A program made the translations under genes and the position numbers. Of a stretch of 7,104 nucleotides of DNA, positions 1 through 4,871 are shown in pieces. The DNA is from an uncultured Spirochaetales bacterium (lineage in GTDB: Bacteria; Spirochaetota; Spirochaetia; Sphaerochaetales; Sphaerochaetaceae), in the NCBI GenBank assembly GCA_934276485.1, contig CAKQTE010000055.1:1-7104 (forward strand). Reading direction: 5' to 3'. Within the stretch, counting starts at the first letter, position 1. The number at the start of each line of letters is the position of its first letter. The notes under the pieces were generated by a model, which saw only the letters and a program-made list of their open reading frames with translations, ran no database searches and had not been told where the DNA came from.

Positions 1-2
1 AG

Positions 3-92
3 GCTACAAATGGTAACGGTGAATGGATTACCCTGAACACTACGAAAAAGCTAAGAGATACTTTTAATAAACTAGGCGTTTCATTAGCCTAA
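3..92 (+). CDS. C-terminal end of an unidentified protein (5' partial)
   Basis: One frame stays open from the window edge to a TAA at 90-92 and encodes 29 residues, ending in ...KLGVSLA. The other two forward frames close early, with a TGA at 34-36 and a TAA at 14-16, so this is the only coding reading of the edge. The piece is polar, with an NGNGEW stretch followed by a K/R-rich probable helix. It is too short to assign to a family. It lies upstream of a sugar symporter, so a carbohydrate-related protein would fit, but nothing in the residues proves that. Confidence 0.5.
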   Translation, partial: ATNGNGEWITLNTTKKLRDTFNKLGVSLA

Positions 93-122
93 AAGTCTAT
101 ACAACACTTTTTGGGAGTTTAA

Positions 123-170
123 TTTAAGTGATGAATTTTGTTCAAAACTCATCAATTTAAGATAGTTTTT
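123..170 (+). terminator. Weak AT-rich hairpin with T run after the first gene
   Basis: TTAAGTGATGAATTTT pairs imperfectly with AAAACTCATCAATTTAA around the loop GTTC (one mismatch and one bulge). Five Ts follow at 166-170, after a GATAG spacer. It is placed correctly to end the gene at 3-92. The low GC content and the spacer before the T run make it a weak intrinsic terminator candidate. Confidence 0.35.
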
Positions 171-277
171 CATCAATATTTACATATGATACCTAGAGTT
201 AGTTTCATATACTTCAACTAAAAGGGCAGAAAAAGGGAAAAACTGTTCATTTTTCTGTAAAAAAAGGAGAAATTAAT
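171..277 (+). promoter_or_regulatory. Leader and probable promoter region of the symporter gene
   Basis: TATGAT at 185-190 is a 5/6 match to a -10 box, but no good -35 lies 16-18 bases upstream. TTTACA at 179-184 is a -35-like alternative without a clear -10. Bases 218-270 are purine-rich (AAAAGGG and AAAAAGGG runs) and end in an AAGGAG ribosome binding site at 264-269, 8 bases before the ATG. A sugar operon would be expected to have an operator here. The only symmetry seen is a short TAGTT/AACTA pair around 200-220, which is too weak to call. Confidence 0.25.
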
Positions 278-1648
278 ATGAGACCTTTCTCAATGAAGGA
301 CAAGCTTGGTTACACACTAGGTGACCTTGGATGCTGCTTTACTGAGCAGTATCGTGCAATGTACTTGGCAGTATTCTACACTTTGATTCTACAAGTCAAT
401 CCATTCCATGTTGGTATCTTGATGTTGATCACCAAGATCTGGGACGCAGTAAATGACCCAATCATTGGAGCAATCGTAGACTCCAGAAAAGCAACCAAGA
501 GTGGAAAGTTCATTCCATGGATTCGCTGTTTCTCATTTCCAATGGCAGTCCTTTGCGTATTGGGCTTTGCAAATGTAAGCAATTTGGCTTACGGCTTGCG
601 CTTGGCTTATATGTTCATCACATATGTATTGTACGAGGCTCTATACACATGTGTTAACGTTCCATTTGGAACACTATCAAGTGTTATGACAGATGATGTT
701 AGCCAGCGTACAGCTCTTTCACGCTATCGCAGCTTGGGTGGAACTATCTTCATGACTGTTATGGTTATGGTTGGTCCTTTGTTCCTATATGTAGACAACA
801 AGCCAGTTGCTGGACGCTTTTTCATGCTTGCTTGTATCTGTGCTCTTCTTGGATTTTTATGTCTTCAGATCACTTGTGTTTGGTGTAAGGAGCGTGTAAT
901 TGTTCCTGCTCGTCCAAAAGGAGAGAAGCTTAATTATCTTAAGGTCTTGAAAGAGATCAGCAAGAACAAGGCACTACTTGGTGTTATGTTCTTTAGCTTG
1001 ACAGGTATGATCGGTGCTTCCATTGTAAATGGACTCAATACATACCTTTATAAGGATTACTTCGGCAACGTTAAGATTCAGGCTGTTTCTGGTATGTTGA
1101 GTGTACTTTATGCAGTAATCTCATTTGCTATCACTCAGCCATTTGCTAACAAGTTCGGAAAGAAGGAATGGTGTTGCATGGGTGCTGGTTTTGCAGCTGT
1201 TGTATTTGCAGTATTGTTCTTTGTTCCAGTTCACAACCCAATCCTATTTATCGTAATCAACGGTATCTGTTACCTAGGTGCATCAGGTATGCAGGTTCTT
1301 ATTTGGGCTATGGTAAATGACGCTATCGACTATCATGAATTGCAGACAGGGGAACGTAACGAAGGTATCGTATATTCCACATACTCTTTCTTCCGTAAGC
1401 TTGCTAGTGCGATTTCAGGAAGCCTCTCTAGCTTCGTACTAGGTTTCATTGGTTACAATGTTACAGCAGGAGCAGTACAGACAGAAGCTGTAGTACAGTC
1501 CATATGGAAGAGCTATACAGGAATTTATGTACTTGGATATGGTGTAGCTGTTGCAATTTTGTTCTTTGTATATCCACTTTCAAAGAAGAAGACTGCTGAG
1601 ATGCTTGAGGAGCTCAAGACTCGCCGTGCTGCAACAGTAAAAGGATAA
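278..1648 (+). CDS. GPH-family sugar:cation symporter (MFS superfamily)
   Basis: A 456-residue polytopic membrane protein with about 12 hydrophobic segments, the normal length for the glycoside-pentoside-hexuronide:cation symporters (MelB, XynP and UidB relatives). The family signature is clear near the N-terminus: KLGYTLGDLG at 9-18, then KIWDAVNDPIIG at 53-64 followed by a basic loop (VDSRKATKSGKF). D56 and D60 correspond to the MelB cation-site aspartates D55 and D59. The third MelB acidic residue (D124) is replaced by N127 in NVPFGT, as is usual in Gram-positive members. The substrate is probably a plant-derived oligosaccharide or glycoside, inferred from the hydrolase gene 3 bases downstream, not from the transporter sequence. 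The start is fixed by AAGGAG at 264-269. The class is secure; the substrate is unknown. Confidence 0.92.
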   Translation: MRPFSMKDKLGYTLGDLGCCFTEQYRAMYLAVFYTLILQVNPFHVGILMLITKIWDAVNDPIIGAIVDSRKATKSGKFIPWIRCFSFPMAVLCVLGFANVSNLAYGLRLAYMFITYVLYEALYTCVNVPFGTLSSVMTDDVSQRTALSRYRSLGGTIFMTVMVMVGPLFLYVDNKPVAGRFFMLACICALLGFLCLQITCVWCKERVIVPARPKGEKLNYLKVLKEISKNKALLGVMFFSLTGMIGASIVNGLNTYLYKDYFGNVKIQAVSGMLSVLYAVISFAITQPFANKFGKKEWCCMGAGFAAVVFAVLFFVPVHNPILFIVINGICYLGASGMQVLIWAMVNDAIDYHELQTGERNEGIVYSTYSFFRKLASAISGSLSSFVLGFIGYNVTAGAVQTEAVVQSIWKSYTGIYVLGYGVAVAILFFVYPLSKKKTAEMLEELKTRRAATVKG

Positions 1649-1651
1649 TAT

Positions 1652-2407
1652 ATGCAGATTTTACAGGTAAATTTCAAAAATAGAGAGGGACACACACTCC
1701 GTGGCATTGTTACATTGCCAGATGGAAATGGACCATTCCCATTTGTAGTGCACCTTCATGGCTTTGCAGGTAACTGCGGAGGCTACAAGGGTATGTACAT
1801 ACACTTGTCACGTGCATTGGCAAGAGAGGGAATCGGGAGTGCTCGATTTGATTTCTATGGCAATGGCGAAAGCGATGGCGAATTTTCAGATATGAGTTTC
1901 GACGGACTCTTTACAGATGCTGAGGATATGCTCAAGTGGGCTAAAGCACAGCCATATGTAGACTCTGACAAGCTATTTCTCTCAGGTCAGAGCATGGGTG
2001 GCTATATTGCAGCATCAGTTGCTCCAAAGGTGCAACCATATGGACTAGTACTACTATGTCCAGGCGCTGGAATGTGGTTTGGATGTGCCCAAAGAGCAGA
2101 TGGTATTACAGAAACTGGTCGTGATTATGCAGATATGGAAGGACTATGCTATAAGATGTCTTTCAATTATCAGATGGCAAGTCATCCAGATCCATTTACT
2201 GAAGCAGAAGGATACACAGGTCCTGTTCTATTGCTTCGCGCAGAAGATGATCGCCTTGTAAATGATGGAACTTGCTTGAGCTATAAGAGTAAGTACAACG
2301 ATGCAGAGATTGTGACTGTTCCAGAAGGTGGCCATAACTTTGCGACAATGCAAGCTCGCTCCGCTGTAGAAAAGGCAGTTGCAGAATTCATTCATAAGCA
2401 TCTTTGA
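1652..2407 (+). CDS. Alpha/beta hydrolase, cinnamoyl/feruloyl esterase type
   Basis: A 251-residue cytoplasmic serine hydrolase with no signal peptide. HGF at 36-38 is the oxyanion-hole loop, FDFYGNGESDG at 66-76 is typical of the Est1E/LJ0536 cinnamoyl esterase group, and GQSMGG at 112-117 carries the nucleophile S114. The predicted triad is completed by D200 (in EDDRLV) and H228 (in GGHNF). Length and motif order match intracellular esterases that release ferulate or p-coumarate from imported arabinoxylan fragments. The ATG is 3 bases after the symporter stop, and its AAAGGA site lies inside the end of that gene, so the two are almost certainly co-transcribed and translationally linked. Other acyl-ester or peptidase-like activities remain possible, because the lid region (about 140-190), which sets specificity, cannot be read for substrate. 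Confidence 0.85.
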   Translation: MQILQVNFKNREGHTLRGIVTLPDGNGPFPFVVHLHGFAGNCGGYKGMYIHLSRALAREGIGSARFDFYGNGESDGEFSDMSFDGLFTDAEDMLKWAKAQPYVDSDKLFLSGQSMGGYIAASVAPKVQPYGLVLLCPGAGMWFGCAQRADGITETGRDYADMEGLCYKMSFNYQMASHPDPFTEAEGYTGPVLLLRAEDDRLVNDGTCLSYKSKYNDAEIVTVPEGGHNFATMQARSAVEKAVAEFIHKHL

Positions 2408-2451
2408 TTTTGGCAAGTTAATAGGGGACAACTTGCTTAGTTCAAATTATC

Positions 2452-2490
2452 AATCTCTCTTATTGGAGTAATCCAGTAGGAGAGATTTTT
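2452..2490 (+). terminator. Strong intrinsic terminator after the esterase gene
   Basis: AATCTCTCTTATTGGA at 2452-2467 pairs along its full length with TCCAGTAGGAGAGATT at 2472-2487. This gives 16 pairs, two of them G-U, around a GTAA (GNRA-type) loop. A TTTTT run at 2486-2490 overlaps the end of the 3' arm. A smaller hairpin without a T tail precedes it (GCAAGTT at 2413-2419 with AACTTGC at 2430-2436) and may be an accessory structure. Confidence 0.85.
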
Positions 2491-2515
2491 ATTGTTTTTC
2501 ATAAAGGTAGCTGTA

Positions 2516-3040
2516 ATGATACTAAGTATGAGTGATGCATCGAAAAACAAGGATTGTGGATTTATGCGTGGGGATAGTTGGTTCAGATATCGCGCTGCAG
2601 CTATCATTGTAGAAAACGGCTGTGTGCTATTTGCAGGAAATGAAATCGATGACTACTATTATTCCATCGGAGGAGGTGTTCACTTAGGTGAAACTGCTGA
2701 AGAAGCTGTCAAAAGAGAAGTCCTGGAAGAAACTGGCGTGGAATATGAAGTGGATCACCTAGCTGTTATACATGAAAACTTCTTTTGTGAGAGTTGTGGT
2801 ACATTAAGTGGTCTCAAGTGCCATGAAATAAGCTTCTACTTTGTGATGAAACCAAGAGGAAGCCAAAATCTAAATAGCAATAGCACTACTTGCGGCGTGA
2901 AGGAAGATATGTATTGGCTACCAATTGCCGATCTTGATAAATACAAGGCTTATCCAAGTTTCATGAAAGAGTTTCTCTCTCATGAACACTCTGGAATAGA
3001 ACACATAGTTACAGATGAGCGGTGCCTCTCATTAGAATGA
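2516..3040 (+). CDS. NUDIX hydrolase
   Basis: A 174-residue cytoplasmic protein. The NUDIX box is complete at 53-75: G-x5-E-x7-REVLEETGV, with the metal-binding REXXEE helix intact. It is preceded by the usual YYSIGGG strand-loop, and the family hydrolyses nucleoside diphosphates linked to another group, with Mg2+ or Mn2+. The substrate cannot be read from the sequence. The start at 2516 is preferred because AAAGG at 2503-2507 is 8 bases upstream. A TTG at 2492 is in frame but sits in the terminator tail, and an ATG at 2528 lacks a good site. The first 20 residues are not conserved-looking, so either ATG is possible. The gene begins only 25 bases after the terminator T run, so its own promoter is unclear. 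No hairpin follows its stop. Confidence 0.85.
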   Translation: MILSMSDASKNKDCGFMRGDSWFRYRAAAIIVENGCVLFAGNEIDDYYYSIGGGVHLGETAEEAVKREVLEETGVEYEVDHLAVIHENFFCESCGTLSGLKCHEISFYFVMKPRGSQNLNSNSTTCGVKEDMYWLPIADLDKYKAYPSFMKEFLSHEHSGIEHIVTDERCLSLE

Positions 3041-3056
3041 ATAGGAATATGTCTTT

Positions 3057-3239
3057 TCACAAAAGCTGATTGATTTTGTCTGCTAAATATAGTGGGATAT
3101 TTATAAAATCACCATCCTTTCGATATCCTCGCTTGGAAAAGCGTATTGCATTCTTAGGATGATTCTCTGCTATGTATCGTTTGAACGATGGGACTGTTTT
3201 TTCATCATCCGCTTTAACTTCTATAGGAATGATTTCGAA
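3057..3239 (-). pseudogene. C-terminal remnant of a DUF4143-type AAA ATPase (minus strand)
   Basis: The reverse strand reads 60 residues to a TGA (complement of 3057-3059). It contains IIPIEVKA, then SFKRYIAENHPKNAIRFSKR, then FINIPLYLA. This is the typical C-terminal end of AAA-family ATPases with a DUF4143 (PD-(D/E)XK-like) domain, where PIEVK is the nuclease-like core motif and NIPLY the last strand. Everything upstream of that motif is missing: the frame meets a TAA soon after 3249 and another gene remnant begins. There is no start codon or ribosome binding site. The family assignment is from recognition of motif order. Roughly the last seventh of a normal gene (about 400 residues) survives. 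Confidence 0.65.
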
Positions 3240-3428
3240 GAAAATGTTGTTTTATACCCTGTAGAGATAAAACTCACTGCTAGTCCAAGAGCTAATATGA
3301 GTTCCGCTAATCCAATTCTGGATAAGATTCTAGATAGAAAAAGAGGCATGGGAATAATACTTTGCCTAATAGATAAGAAAACTTATCTGAGAGACAATCT
3401 TATAGCTCTTCCGATTGAATACATTTAG
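3234..3428 (+). pseudogene. C-terminal remnant of a second DUF4143-type AAA ATPase
   Basis: The plus strand reads FEENVVLYPVEIKLTASPRA, then LDRKRGMGIILCLIDKK, then LIALPIEYI and a TAG. This matches the C-terminal end of a different DUF4143 subfamily: PVEIK core, RGMG..LCL strand, PIEYI end. The open frame extends back to an ATG at 3159, but those first 25 residues are the antisense of the neighbouring remnant and carry no family resemblance, so the apparent 89-residue gene is not real. There is no ribosome binding site at 3159. The two remnants overlap only in the palindrome TTCGAA at 3234-3239. Confidence 0.65.
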
Positions 3429-3438
3429 CCCAGGCTAC

Positions 3439-3473
3439 TTGTTTCTTCTAGAAAATGATATTATCTTATTATC
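3439..3473 (+). promoter_or_regulatory. Candidate promoter of the DUF134-NifX gene with a TATTATC direct repeat
   Basis: TTGTTT at 3439-3444 and TATCTT at 3462-3467 are 4/6 matches to -35 and -10 boxes at a 17-base spacing. The -10 is overlapped by a perfect direct repeat, TATTATC at 3459-3465 and 3467-3473, which read on the other strand is GATAATA twice. GATAAT-type repeats resemble Fur-family half sites, but the inverted arrangement is absent. This is the only gene-free stretch between the ATPase remnant and the start at 3501. Confidence 0.35.
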
Positions 3474-3500
3474 GACATATGCCGGAAACAAGGAGCCGAA

Positions 3501-4292
3501 ATGCCTAGACCAACTAGATGCAGAAGAATATGCAAAGAACCTCTATATGATAGCTTTGTCCCTGAAAACGGGTGTGAAGATAGGTCTGCTGTTGAGCTAT
3601 CTGTAGATGAATTTGAGACGATTCGCCTAATTGATCTAGATAAGTACACGCACGAACAATGTGCTGAGCAGATGGATATTTCCAGAACAACTGTAACCGA
3701 ACTATATGAAAGTGCAAGATTCAAGCTTGCAGATAGCCTAATCAATGGAAAACACCTTGTGATCAAGGGTGGACATTATAGAATTTGCGATGGAAACGCT
3801 GGCTGTTGTTCATCACGAAGGAAAAAGTATTGTTGTAAATATAAGAAAACTACGCTCGAGGAGGAAAATAAGATGAGAATTGCAGTTACTTATGATAATG
3901 GTGAGATCTTCCAGCATTTTGGACATACAGAAGCTTTCAAGATCTACGATGTTGAGGATGGAAAGATTTGCAAGGAGTGTGTTGTTGACACAAATGGCAG
4001 TGGACATGGTGCATTAGCAGGCTTCTTGTGTGATAACAATGTAGATGTTCTTATCTGTGGTGGTATTGGCGGTGGAGCTCAGAATGCTCTTGCAGCCGCT
4101 GGTATCAAACTATATGGTGGGGTTAGAGGAAATGCAGATGCAGCTGTTAGCGCATTTGTCTCTGGTCAGCTTGATTATAACCCTAATGTACACTGTGATC
4201 ATCATGACCATGAACATGGAAATGGGGAGCATCAATGTGGTAGCCATGGCTGCGGCGAAGGCCATTGTGGAAGCGGTCATCGCTGTCACTAA
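3501..4292 (+). CDS. DUF134 - NifX/NifB-type fusion protein with His/Cys-rich tail
   Basis: A 263-residue cytoplasmic protein in three parts. Residues 1-95 are DUF134: it opens MPRPTRCRRI, has VELSVDEFETIRLIDLD, and a helix-turn-helix resembling sigma region 4 at about 50-75, so probable DNA binding. Residues 96-124 are a linker rich in cysteine (C96, C102, C103, C111, C112). Residues 125-230 are a dinitrogenase iron-molybdenum cofactor (NifX/NifB C-terminal) domain, with FQHFGHTEAF and ICGGIGGGAQNAL. Residues 231-263 hold 10 His and 5 Cys and are a likely metal-binding tail. No nif gene is present, so a general metal or Fe-S cluster carrier or sensor is more likely than a role in nitrogenase. 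AAGGAG at 3490-3495 sets the start. The Cys/His content suggests regulation by bound metal (inference). Confidence 0.85.
   Translation: MPRPTRCRRICKEPLYDSFVPENGCEDRSAVELSVDEFETIRLIDLDKYTHEQCAEQMDISRTTVTELYESARFKLADSLINGKHLVIKGGHYRICDGNAGCCSSRRKKYCCKYKKTTLEEENKMRIAVTYDNGEIFQHFGHTEAFKIYDVEDGKICKECVVDTNGSGHGALAGFLCDNNVDVLICGGIGGGAQNALAAAGIKLYGGVRGNADAAVSAFVSGQLDYNPNVHCDHHDHEHGNGEHQCGSHGCGEGHCGSGHRCH
3858..3875 (+). promoter_or_regulatory. Internal ribosome binding site and ATG at the domain boundary
   Basis: GAGGAGGA at 3858-3865 contains a full AGGAGG, stronger than the site at the gene's own start. It is followed after 8 bases by an in-frame ATG at 3873 (M125). That methionine opens the NifX-type domain exactly (MRIAVTYD). 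A separate 139-residue NifX-like protein with the metal-binding tail would run from 3873 to 4292. Either both products are made or the fusion arose by loss of a stop between two ancestral genes. Confidence 0.6.
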
Positions 4293-4307
4293 TAGTAATC
4301 ATTATCA
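4288..4307. promoter_or_regulatory. Fur/PerR-like operator between the NifX-type gene and dfx
   Basis: ACTAATAGTAATCATTATC at 4288-4306 matches the classic 19-base Fur box (GATAATGATAATCATTATC) at 15 of 19 positions. The 15 bases at 4293-4307 match the PerR box (TTATAATNATTATAA) at 11 of 14 defined positions. The centre, TAATCATTA, is a perfect palindrome. It overlaps the stop codon of the upstream gene and lies 31 bases upstream of the proposed dfx -35. PerR control of superoxide reductase genes is known in clostridia. The match was counted by eye; an AT-rich background makes chance matches possible. Confidence 0.45.
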
Positions 4308-4337
4308 ATAATTTGTCTAAAAAATAGGAAATTTCAG

Positions 4338-4366
4338 TTTTCAAAATCAAGCTATGTTGTTATATT
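4338..4366 (+). promoter_or_regulatory. dfx: Candidate dfx promoter
   Basis: TTTTCA at 4338-4343 (4/6) and TATATT at 4361-4366 (5/6) are separated by 17 bases. Transcription would start near 4372-4374. An alternative pair, TTGATA at 4365-4370 with TCTTAT at 4389-4394 and an 18-base spacer, would place the inverted repeat at 4372-4399 over the spacer and -10 instead. Confidence 0.4.
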
Positions 4367-4371
4367 GATAG

Positions 4372-4399
4372 GTGTTATAAGGCATAGTTCTTATAACAC
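4372..4399. repeat. 10-bp perfect inverted repeat in the dfx leader
   Basis: GTGTTATAAG at 4372-4381 and CTTATAACAC at 4390-4399 are exact reverse complements around GCATAGTT. The right arm ends 2 bases before the AAAGGAG ribosome binding site at 4402-4408. It has no T run, so it is not a terminator. It could be an operator (TTATAA half sites, with wider spacing than in a PerR box) or a 5'-terminal mRNA hairpin, since the left arm falls at the predicted +1. Confidence 0.7.
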
Positions 4400-4416
4400 T
4401 TAAAGGAGAGACAAAT

Positions 4417-4791
4417 ATGGAACAGAAATTTTTCATTTGTAAACATTGCGGAAATATCATAGCATTCGTTAAGGATTCAGGAGTACCTGTAAAGTGCTGT
4501 GGAGAGAATATGCATGAGCTTATTCCTGGCACAACAGATGCAGCTAGGGAAAAGCATGTTCCTGTATATACTGTAGAAGGAAATCTTGTAAAGGTAGAAG
4601 TAGGTTCAGTTGCACACCCAATGCTTGAAGAGCATTTCATCGAGTGGATTTCATTGCAGACAAAGCAAGGAAACCAGAGAAAGTGTCTAAAGCCTGGTGA
4701 CAAGCCAGCTGCTACTTTCTTGATTTCAGACGATGATGAGGTGGAAGCAGTTTACGCATACTGTAACCTTCACGGACTTTGGAAAGCTTGA
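4417..4791 (+). CDS. dfx: Desulfoferrodoxin (two-iron superoxide reductase)
   Basis: A 124-residue cytoplasmic protein, the standard length. It reduces superoxide to hydrogen peroxide without releasing oxygen, using electrons usually supplied by rubredoxin. The N-terminal desulforedoxin domain (about 1-36) has C8, C11, C27 and C28, the four ligands of Fe centre I. The superoxide reductase domain has H47 (in EKHVP), H67 (AHPM), H73 (EEHFIEW), C116 and H119 (CNLHGLW), the complete His4-Cys set of Fe centre II. The catalytic E45 and K46 are present. AAAGGAG lies 8 bases upstream of the ATG. The gene has its own likely promoter, an inverted repeat and a Fur/PerR-like box upstream, and a hairpin downstream, so it is probably a monocistronic stress gene in a strict anaerobe. 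Confidence 0.95.
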   Translation: MEQKFFICKHCGNIIAFVKDSGVPVKCCGENMHELIPGTTDAAREKHVPVYTVEGNLVKVEVGSVAHPMLEEHFIEWISLQTKQGNQRKCLKPGDKPAATFLISDDDEVEAVYAYCNLHGLWKA

Positions 4792-4820
4792 TTATCTAAA
4801 GCTATATTTTAACGTATCAT

Positions 4821-4854
4821 AGGCTCAGAGGGCTTTTGTTCTCTGAGCTTTCTT
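4821..4854 (+). terminator. Intrinsic terminator after dfx
   Basis: AGGCTCAGAG at 4821-4830 pairs with CTCTGAGCTT at 4841-4850 (10 pairs, one G-U) around a 10-base loop. The tail is the T-rich CTTTCTTATAT, not a pure T run, so termination may be partial. Some transcripts may read on into the metal transporter gene, whose start is only 21 bases further. Confidence 0.65.
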
Positions 4855-4871
4855 ATATGGAGCTATTTTAT

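Noticed and set aside
2412..2437. Small hairpin GCAAGTT/AACTTGC as a separate terminator
   Set aside because: No T run follows it; the much stronger hairpin at 2452-2490 is the terminator.
2492..2515. TTG start for the NUDIX protein
   Set aside because: It lies directly after the terminator T run with no ribosome binding site; the ATG at 2516 has AAAGG at good spacing.
3159..3428. An 89-residue open frame on the plus strand taken as a gene
   Set aside because: It lacks a ribosome binding site, its first 25 residues are antisense to the minus-strand ATPase remnant, and only the last part has family resemblance. It is treated as a pseudogene from 3234.
3461..3766. A 101-residue minus-strand frame opposite the DUF134 domain
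   Set aside because: It is antisense to a strongly recognisable gene, with Ser/Leu-rich composition typical of shadow frames.
3501..4292. Evidence for nitrogen fixation
   Set aside because: The NifX/NifB-type domain is widespread in anaerobes without nitrogenase, and no nif structural or assembly gene is in the window.
4045..4311. An 88-residue plus-strand frame inside the NifX-type gene
   Set aside because: It is an out-of-frame shadow of a clear domain, without a ribosome binding site or family features.
4836..4871. TTG start for the cation diffusion facilitator
   Set aside because: The TTG is inside the loop of the dfx terminator hairpin; the ATG at 4872 has GGAG 9 bases upstream.
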